The position numbers and the translations under genes were made by a program. From Pseudodesulfovibrio sp. (GTDB lineage: Bacteria > Desulfobacterota > Desulfovibrionia > Desulfovibrionales > Desulfovibrionaceae), in contig JAFLJW010000223.1 in the NCBI GenBank assembly GCA_022712815.1, forward strand, positions 1 to 11,393: 11,393 bases of DNA, given 5' to 3'. The notes below the pieces were generated by a model. The model saw only the letters and a program-made list of their open reading frames with translations. It ran no database searches and had not been told where the DNA came from. Every line of letters begins with the position of its first letter. The first letter of the stretch is position 1. Positions 7,155 through 11,393 of the stretch are shown in pieces.

Positions 7155-7853
7155 ATGCTTGTAAATGTTGTAGAATGTCTTGAGGGAGCTCGGCTGGCAA
7201 CAGGGCTTGTGGTCGTTATTGATGTCTTTCGCGCTTTTTCCGTAGCCTGCTATGCTGTGGATAATGGTGCTACTGAGTATTATGCTGTGGATAAGGTTGA
7301 GTTGGCCAGGACGGTCGCAGATGAGCGGAAGGCCCTTTTGATCGGGGAAAGAGACTGTATCAAGATCGAGGGTTTCGACTATGGAAACTCTCCGACTGAG
7401 ATTGAGAATGTTGATTTTTCCGGGAAAACAGTGGTTCACACGACAAGTGCCGGGACCAAGGGACTCATTGCCTGCAAGCGTGCGGACGAAGTTCTCACAG
7501 GCGCGTTTGTCAATGCCGGTGCAGTGGTCGAGTACATTCGCAGTCGTAAGCCTGAAGTGGTGACCATTGTGGCCATTGGAACCAGTGGGACCATGCGGGC
7601 TCAGGAAGACATGATGTGCGCCATGTACATCAAGAATGAGCTTGACGACTATCCCAACAGCTTCAAGACCTTGAAAATGTTTTTGGCCACGGTGGACAGT
7701 GCTGAAAAGTTTTTTGACGATTCCAAGGACTTTGCTCCCAAGCGGGATTTCGAGCTGTGCATGGCCCTTGACCGATTCGATTTCGTGCTCAAGGCAGAGC
7801 CGTGTTCTGGCGGTGGAGTGCGATTGGAAATGATAAAGGTTCCATTGCCATAA
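7155..7853 (+). CDS. comB: ComB family 2-phosphosulfolactate phosphatase
   Basis: The 232-residue protein shows the ComB signatures in order: VVIDVFRAFSVACYAVDNGA (20-39), GERDCIKIEGFDYGNSP (64-80), VHTTSAGTKGL (94-104) and AIGTSGTMRAQEDMMCA (140-156). ComB in methanogens removes phosphate from (R)-2-phospho-3-sulfolactate during coenzyme M synthesis and needs Mg. Bacterial members are widespread, and their substrate is often assumed rather than shown; in a sulfur-metabolising host sulfolactate is plausible. No other coenzyme M or sulfolactate gene is in the window. The ATG at 7155 has GGAG eight bases upstream. The diguanylate cyclase gene follows after 18 bases, so they are probably co-transcribed. 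The protein looks full length and soluble, with no signal peptide. Confidence 0.87.
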   Translation: MLVNVVECLEGARLATGLVVVIDVFRAFSVACYAVDNGATEYYAVDKVELARTVADERKALLIGERDCIKIEGFDYGNSPTEIENVDFSGKTVVHTTSAGTKGLIACKRADEVLTGAFVNAGAVVEYIRSRKPEVVTIVAIGTSGTMRAQEDMMCAMYIKNELDDYPNSFKTLKMFLATVDSAEKFFDDSKDFAPKRDFELCMALDRFDFVLKAEPCSGGGVRLEMIKVPLP

Positions 7854-7871
7854 TTCAAATAGGGTACTGGT

Positions 7872-9212
7872 ATGAGCGATCAAACGCAGAAAGTGCTTAT
7901 TGTCGATGATTCACAGACCAATTTGGCTCTGCTGGACCATATGCTGGCTCAGGAGATGTGCGAAATTGTCCAGGCGAAGAGTGGAATTGAAGCCGTTGAG
8001 ATGGTCAAGTCCAATGATTTTGCCCTGATTTTGCTCGATATCCAGATGCCTGGCATGAACGGGTATGAAACCGCGCTGAAGATCAAGGAACTGGATCGAG
8101 GCCGGCATGTCCCCATCATTTTCATTACAGCCATTTTTCAGGATGATGAAAATGTCAAGCAGGGCTACGAGACTGGTGCTGTCGATTACCTTTTCAGGCC
8201 TGTGGATGTTAAGACGCTCAAGAGCAAGGTTCAGGTTTTCCTTCAGATGAATAAGCAGAAGGTGTTGCTGGAGAGGGAAATTGATCAGCGGAAAAAGACC
8301 GAAGCCGCCTTGAGCTTGGCTGAAGCAAAATACCGTTCCATTTTTGAAAGGGCGATTGAGGGAATTTTTCAGTGCACGGCGGATGGTGTGTTTCTGGAAG
8401 TGAATCCGGCCATGTTGAGGATTTTTGGATACGATGTTGTTGAAGAGATGACTGGCCTGGAAGGTATGCGGTCTTCGATCATGGCTGATTACGAGGAACG
8501 CCATGAGTATCTGAAGGTTATCAGACGGGACGGCTTTGTCTCCAATTTCGAATTTCGGGCCAGGCGTAAAAACGGTGAAATCATCTGGTGCTCGGAAAGT
8601 TCTCGTCTGGTCGTTTTCGGCGATGGCAGTCCTGATCTTATCGAAGGGGTTCTGGAAGATATTTCCCAACGCAAACGGACAGAGCTTGAACTCAAGTATC
8701 TTGCAACCATAGATAGCCTGACCGGTATTTCCAACAGACATCTTTTCTTTGACCGTCTGGAGCATGCACTTGCCGCAGCCAAACGGTACAAAACCCTTAT
8801 TTCCGTGTTATTTATTGATTTGAACGCCTTTAAGCAGGTTAATGATACCTATGGACACCAGGCCGGGGATGAGTTGTTGCGGATGGTGGCCGAGCGGTTG
8901 CAAAAGCGTGTTCGCGAGTCAGATACCCTGGCCCGGCTTGGAGGTGACGAGTTCGGTGTTCTGCTGGGTAGTATCGAGGACGAGGAGGGGGCTGTTATGG
9001 TCGCTCAGAATTTGCTTGATGTCATGAATTCGCCCTTTGTCATCAATGGCGAGAAAGTCACGGTCGGTGCCACAATTGGCATTAGTTTTTATCCTGTTGA
9101 CGGTAAGGACTGTGTTACACTTATCAGCCGTGCAGATGCAGCCATGTATGGGGCCAAGAAACGGGGAGATACCCAGCTTGGGACCTACGCCGAATGTGGC
9201 ATCCCAAAATAG
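7872..9212 (+). CDS. Response regulator diguanylate cyclase, REC-PAS-GGDEF
   Basis: The 446-residue cytoplasmic protein has three domains. REC (about 6-124) shows acidic residues D12-D13, phospho-acceptor D56 in LLDIQMPGMNGYE and T86. A short charged linker (128-150) likely forms a coiled coil. A PAS domain (about 154-266) ends in the usual DISQRKR. A GGDEF domain (about 276-437) has the intact catalytic motif GGDEF (357-361), FKQVNDTYGHQAGDE, and an RxxD inhibitory site (R348-D351) five residues before the motif. It should make cyclic di-GMP from GTP with product feedback, controlled by phosphorylation and the PAS domain. The REC domain has FRP (108-110) where response regulators have a near-invariant Lys-Pro, so the conserved Lys is Arg. 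AGGG lies 7 bases before the ATG. No histidine kinase gene is nearby. It ends in a strong terminator. Confidence 0.95.
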   Translation: MSDQTQKVLIVDDSQTNLALLDHMLAQEMCEIVQAKSGIEAVEMVKSNDFALILLDIQMPGMNGYETALKIKELDRGRHVPIIFITAIFQDDENVKQGYETGAVDYLFRPVDVKTLKSKVQVFLQMNKQKVLLEREIDQRKKTEAALSLAEAKYRSIFERAIEGIFQCTADGVFLEVNPAMLRIFGYDVVEEMTGLEGMRSSIMADYEERHEYLKVIRRDGFVSNFEFRARRKNGEIIWCSESSRLVVFGDGSPDLIEGVLEDISQRKRTELELKYLATIDSLTGISNRHLFFDRLEHALAAAKRYKTLISVLFIDLNAFKQVNDTYGHQAGDELLRMVAERLQKRVRESDTLARLGGDEFGVLLGSIEDEEGAVMVAQNLLDVMNSPFVINGEKVTVGATIGISFYPVDGKDCVTLISRADAAMYGAKKRGDTQLGTYAECGIPK

Positions 9213-9239
9213 TTTTTGTCGGAATAGGCAGATTTCATT

Positions 9240-9274
9240 ATGGCATTTCACTTTTGTGAAGTGCCATTTTTTTT
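9240..9274 (+). terminator. Intrinsic terminator after the diguanylate cyclase gene
   Basis: ATGGCATTTCAC (9240-9251) and GTGAAGTGCCAT (9256-9267) form a 12-bp stem with one G-U pair and a TTTT loop, followed by an eight-base T run to 9274. It starts 27 bases after the stop codon. This is a textbook rho-independent terminator and separates the comB transcript from the nuo operon. Confidence 0.92.
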
Positions 9275-9385
9275 GTCATAATTGATGAATACTGTGGCCT
9301 TTCAGACAAAATGAGTCCTGTTCTTTGCTGTATATTTTGTATATCTTGACTTTTTCCAGAATGAAAGCAGAGTGAAGAAAATTCC

Positions 9386-9410
9386 ATACTTACGCTAGTA
9401 ATACTTAGCG
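9386..9410. promoter_or_regulatory. Imperfect palindrome and direct repeat in the nuoA upstream region
   Basis: CGCTAGTA and TACTTAGCG (9393-9400 and 9402-9410) are inverted copies differing by one inserted base. ATACTTA also occurs as a direct repeat at 9386-9392 and 9401-9407, 15 bases apart. The arrangement resembles an operator near the nuo promoter. A TTGACT at 9346-9351 could be a -35 box, but no matching -10 element stands at the right distance, so the promoter is unresolved. Confidence 0.3.
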
Positions 9411-9453
9411 AAAAAAAGGGCAATGTACTTGACTTGCCCCTTTTTTAGGGGCA
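9411..9453 (+). promoter_or_regulatory. Attenuator-like overlapping hairpins upstream of nuoA
   Basis: Hairpin A pairs GGGCAA (9418-9423) with TTGCCC (9434-9439) and is followed by six T (9441-9446), giving an intrinsic-terminator form; seven A precede it, so it could act on both strands. Hairpin B pairs TGCCCCT (9435-9441) with AGGGGCA (9447-9453) and would consume the 3' arm and T run of A. The two are mutually exclusive, like a terminator and anti-terminator. A third small stem, ACCTTT/AAAGGT (9466-9471 and 9476-9481), follows. Apart from these the bases between 9275 and 9523 hold no gene that I can see. Confidence 0.45.
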
Positions 9454-9523
9454 TGAAACTCGGTAACCTTTGTTAAAAGGTGTATTTAGCTGTTTTCGCA
9501 AATTTACTGCCAAAGGAATAGGT

Positions 9524-9901
9524 ATGGTTTTCAACTGGCTGCATTTTGCAATTATTTTGTTTTTACTCGCAGGACTTTTATTTGCCTGCGGGCCTTTGAT
9601 CCTGGCAACATTGCTTGCTCCCAGATCAAGGGGGGGGGACATCGGCATGTCGTACGAGTGCGGCATGGTCCCTTATGGCAGTTCCTGGGCGAGATGGGGC
9701 GTATCTTATTATGTATATGCCCTGATCTTCCTCGCTTTCGATGTAGATGTTCTTTATTTGTTTCCAGTCTCCACGGCTTATGCGGAAGCTGAAGGCTGGA
9801 TTGCATTTGTAAAGGTCTTCATCTTTCTCTTCTTCCTTATTCTGTCCGTTATTTATTTCTGGGCGAAAGGGGTGTTTACATGGCCGCGCAAGATTCAGTA
9901 G
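9524..9901 (+). CDS. nuoA: NADH-quinone oxidoreductase subunit A (NuoA/NdhC family)
   Basis: The 125-residue protein has three membrane helices (about 7-30, 61-83 and 93-112), as expected for this small proton-pumping subunit of complex I at the membrane-arm/Q-module junction. The cytoplasmic loop has YECGMVPYG (44-52) and the second helix FLAFDVDVLYLFP (69-81). Family members usually have FDxE in that helix; here it is FDVD (D73, D75), a conservative change of the Glu. I start at ATG 9524, preceded by AAAGGA seven bases upstream; a TTG 54 bases earlier is open but has no family similarity. It overlaps nuoB by 22 bases. A run of nine G (9630-9638) encodes R36-G-G-D39 in the loop and is a possible slippage site. 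Confidence 0.93.
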   Translation: MVFNWLHFAIILFLLAGLLFACGPLILATLLAPRSRGGDIGMSYECGMVPYGSSWARWGVSYYVYALIFLAFDVDVLYLFPVSTAYAEAEGWIAFVKVFIFLFFLILSVIYFWAKGVFTWPRKIQ

Positions 9902-10425
9902 TGCAAAAAGAACTCTTGACGGCAGGCGGGCACTATCTGGACCCACCCATCGTCAACATCAAACCGGTACAGGATATTCTGGATATCTGTCGGTCCATGT
10001 CGCTGTGGCCGTTGACATTCGGTCTTGCCTGTTGCGCCATTGAGATGATGGCAACCGGTATGGCCCGGTTTGACATGGCCCGTTTTGGGGCGGAGGTCTT
10101 CAGGCCTTCACCACGTCAGGCGGATGTCATGATCGTTGCCGGAACCGTTACCAAGAAAATGGCCCCGGCTGTTGTCAGGTTGTACGAGCAGATGCCCGGT
10201 CCCAAATGGGTCATTGCCATGGGTAACTGTGCCATTTCAGGTGGTCCGTTCAAGATCAAGGACAACTACAACGTCATCGAGGGCGTGGACACGCTCATTC
10301 CCGTTAATGTGTTTGTGCCGGGTTGTCCTCCTCGCCCCGAAGCATTGCTTGAGGGCTTCTTCGAGTTGCAGCGGTTGATCTCCGGTAAACGTTGGTGGCC
10401 CGTTGCTGCCGAGGTGGAGGGTTAA
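9880..10425 (+). CDS. nuoB: NADH-quinone oxidoreductase subunit B (NuoB)
   Basis: The 181-residue subunit carries the N2 4Fe-4S cluster, the last electron carrier before quinone. All four ligands are visible: the tandem C51-C52 in GLACCAIEMM, C117 in MGNCAISGG and C149 in VPGCPPRPEAL. ARFGAEVFRPSPRQADVMIVAGTV (67-90) is strongly conserved in the family. The protein is peripheral and pairs with NuoD to form the quinone pocket. The ATG at 9880 lies inside the end of nuoA and is preceded by GAAAGGGG. nuoC starts 3 bases after the stop. Length and motifs are typical and nothing is missing. Confidence 0.96.
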   Translation: MAAQDSVVQKELLTAGGHYLDPPIVNIKPVQDILDICRSMSLWPLTFGLACCAIEMMATGMARFDMARFGAEVFRPSPRQADVMIVAGTVTKKMAPAVVRLYEQMPGPKWVIAMGNCAISGGPFKIKDNYNVIEGVDTLIPVNVFVPGCPPRPEALLEGFFELQRLISGKRWWPVAAEVEG

Positions 10426-10428
10426 CCT

Positions 10429-10956
10429 ATGTTGCAAGCACTTGAAGGAATCACAACCCAATGTGTTGCGAAGCAGGACAAGGGTACAACAGGAAATGTG
10501 TGGTCTATCTTTCTGGCTCCGGGTCAGATCGTCAAGGCTGCTCAGAAGCTTTATGATGCCGAATATTCCCTCGAAGATGTCCTGGCTTTGGACTTTGAAG
10601 AGGGTTTTTTGGTTGTCTATCATTTTAACCGGTGGAACATCGAAGAGCGTGTCACGCTCCGCGTCCTGATTTCCAGAGACGATCCGACAGTTCCATCCAT
10701 TGCTTTGATTTTTCATGGGGCCGAATGGCATGAGCGGGAAACCCGCGATTTCCATGGAATCAACTTTGAAGGAAATCCCAACCTCGTGCCGCTTTTGATG
10801 GCGGTTGAGGATGTTGACGTTCATCCTCTTGTCAAAACTGACAAGGTAAGAAAGTCGATAAAGGATATCCTGAATCTTGGGGAGATCATTTCCTGCACTA
10901 AGGAAATGGAAGAGTTGTTTGCGGAGACGGAGGCTGAGGAAGCCTCCGATGCGTAG
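10429..10956 (+). CDS. nuoC: NADH-quinone oxidoreductase subunit C (NuoC, 30 kDa subunit)
   Basis: The 175-residue protein matches the 30 kDa subunit of complex I, a peripheral Q-module protein that packs against NuoD and NuoB. The diagnostic stretch is WHERETRDFHGINFEGNP (100-117), corresponding to the family's W-ERE-x2-D-x-[FY]G-I-FEGHP motif. It is divergent: His replaces the aromatic residue before the Gly, Asn replaces the His of GHP, and the usual HPLRKD near the C terminus is only HPLVKTDK (132-139). The C terminus is strongly acidic (EELFAETEAEEASDA). NuoC and NuoD are separate genes, unlike the fused E. coli form. A GGAGGG sequence at the end of nuoB serves as ribosome binding site. 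A 7-bp perfect hairpin (10929-10947) lies within the last codons. Confidence 0.9.
   Translation: MLQALEGITTQCVAKQDKGTTGNVWSIFLAPGQIVKAAQKLYDAEYSLEDVLALDFEEGFLVVYHFNRWNIEERVTLRVLISRDDPTVPSIALIFHGAEWHERETRDFHGINFEGNPNLVPLLMAVEDVDVHPLVKTDKVRKSIKDILNLGEIISCTKEMEELFAETEAEEASDA
10929..10947 (+). other. Hairpin at the 3' end of nuoC
   Basis: GGAGGCT and AGCCTCC form a perfect 7-bp stem with a GAGGA loop, ending nine bases before the end of the nuoC stop codon. There is no T run, so it is not an intrinsic terminator. It may be a message-processing or stability element between nuoC and nuoD, or chance within the Glu/Ala codons. A CCGGT/ACCGG repeat (10967-10971 and 10982-10986) follows in the 41-base gap before nuoD. 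Confidence 0.35.
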
Positions 10957-10997
10957 GCCGGGGCAACCGGTCGGTATATAAACCGGACTGAGAGTTT

Positions 10998-11393
10998 ATG
11001 TCGGCTTACCAAAATTTAGAACAGATGAAGGGTGATTTCTACACCCAGAAGTTCGAGGCCGGAAAGCAGGATGGAACCCTGATCATTAATATGGGTCCAC
11101 AGCATCCGTCTACACACGGCGTGCTGAGGATCGTGATCGAGGTGGATGGCGAATACATTATTCGCGCCGAGCCCGTACTGGGCTACCTGCACCGCATGCA
11201 TGAAAAAATGGGCGAGACTCAGACTTGGGGTGGATTCATCCCGAATATGGGCCGCGTCGACTACGGACATCCGATGGCCTGGAACTGGGCCTATGTCGGT
11301 GCCGTGGAAAAACTGATGGGCATCGAGGTGCCTGAGCGGGCAGAGTATCTGCGGGTCATCATGACCGAGCTCAACCGCCTCACTTCCCACCTC
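10998..11393 (+). CDS. nuoD: NADH-quinone oxidoreductase subunit D (NuoD, 49 kDa), N-terminal part
   Basis: The first 132 codons are present and the frame is open to the right edge. The start MSAYQNLEQM is followed by INMGPQHPSTHGVLRI (30-45), the loop whose His residues lie at the quinone site. Then come LGYLHRMHEKMGE (61-73), RVDYGHPMAWNWAYVGAVEKLMGIEVPERAEYLR and TELNRLTSHL, all lining up with the 49 kDa subunit. Canonical family members have LHRGxEK where this has LHRMHEK, a small departure near the quinone channel. The ATG at 10998 has only a weak GAGAG a few bases upstream and is 41 bases after nuoC, so coupling to nuoC is looser than between the earlier genes. Confidence 0.95.
   Translation, partial: MSAYQNLEQMKGDFYTQKFEAGKQDGTLIINMGPQHPSTHGVLRIVIEVDGEYIIRAEPVLGYLHRMHEKMGETQTWGGFIPNMGRVDYGHPMAWNWAYVGAVEKLMGIEVPERAEYLRVIMTELNRLTSHL

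Noticed and set aside
7047..7883. 278-codon open frame on the minus strand opposite comB
   Set aside because: It lies antisense to a gene with clear ComB motifs, shows no recognisable domain and includes the non-coding intergenic repeats; it is a shadow of the real gene.
7911..8765. 284-codon open frame on the minus strand opposite the diguanylate cyclase gene
   Set aside because: It is antisense to well-defined REC and PAS domains and has no family similarity that I can see.
9470..9523. Upstream TTG start adding 18 residues to NuoA
   Set aside because: The extension has no family similarity and overlaps leader hairpins, while the ATG at 9524 has a good ribosome binding site and gives the usual NuoA N terminus.

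Overview
The window looks like a chromosomal segment of a sulfate-reducing bacterium of the Desulfovibrio/Pseudodesulfovibrio type (Desulfobacterota). This is inferred from the protein styles (a C-terminal ThiC fragment, a stand-alone LpxB-N-like membrane protein, ComB, a split Nuo complex) and the moderate base composition; no single marker proves it. No mobile elements, CRISPR arrays or phage genes are visible. Coding density is high and nearly every gene belongs to a recognisable family.

Layout. (1) 1-384: the last 48 codons of thiC (thiamine pyrimidine synthesis), a hairpin, then on the minus strand an initiator tRNA-fMet with its own sigma70-type promoter and intrinsic terminator. (2) 547-2236, plus strand: a three-gene unit of a family 2 glycosyltransferase, an 87-residue LAB_N (lipid A synthase N-terminal-like) membrane protein and a TVP38/VTT membrane protein. 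It converges on a minus-strand PAP2 phosphatase (2233-2829), with the two stop codons overlapping. (3) 2935-4059, plus: a WaaG-like family 4 glycosyltransferase. (4) 4094-6956, minus: an operon of UDP-glucuronate decarboxylase (UDP-xylose synthesis) followed by a glutamine-dependent AsnB-type amidotransferase. Regions 2 to 4 together look like an envelope/surface-glycan neighbourhood: nucleotide-sugar supply (UXS), possible amidation (AsnB), sugar transfer (GT2, GT4) and lipid-carrier or membrane-lipid handling (PAP2, TVP38, LAB_N).

(5) 7155-9212, plus: comB (2-phosphosulfolactate phosphatase family) followed 18 bases later by a REC-PAS-GGDEF diguanylate cyclase, closed by a strong intrinsic terminator at 9240-9274. 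(6) 9524 to the right edge, plus: nuoA, nuoB, nuoC and the first 132 codons of nuoD, the start of a respiratory complex I operon with separate NuoC and NuoD.

The genes themselves are ordinary. The more unusual signals are small. The nuoA leader carries mutually exclusive terminator/anti-terminator-like hairpins. Nested palindromes lie upstream of the GT2 gene. Tandem 10-bp repeats sit between uxs and comB. A run of nine G lies inside nuoA. Several substitutions occur at family-defining positions: Arg for the conserved Lys in REC, C1-U72 in the initiator tRNA, Asp for Glu in NuoA and in the GT4 motif. I found no convincing evidence of a wholly new system.
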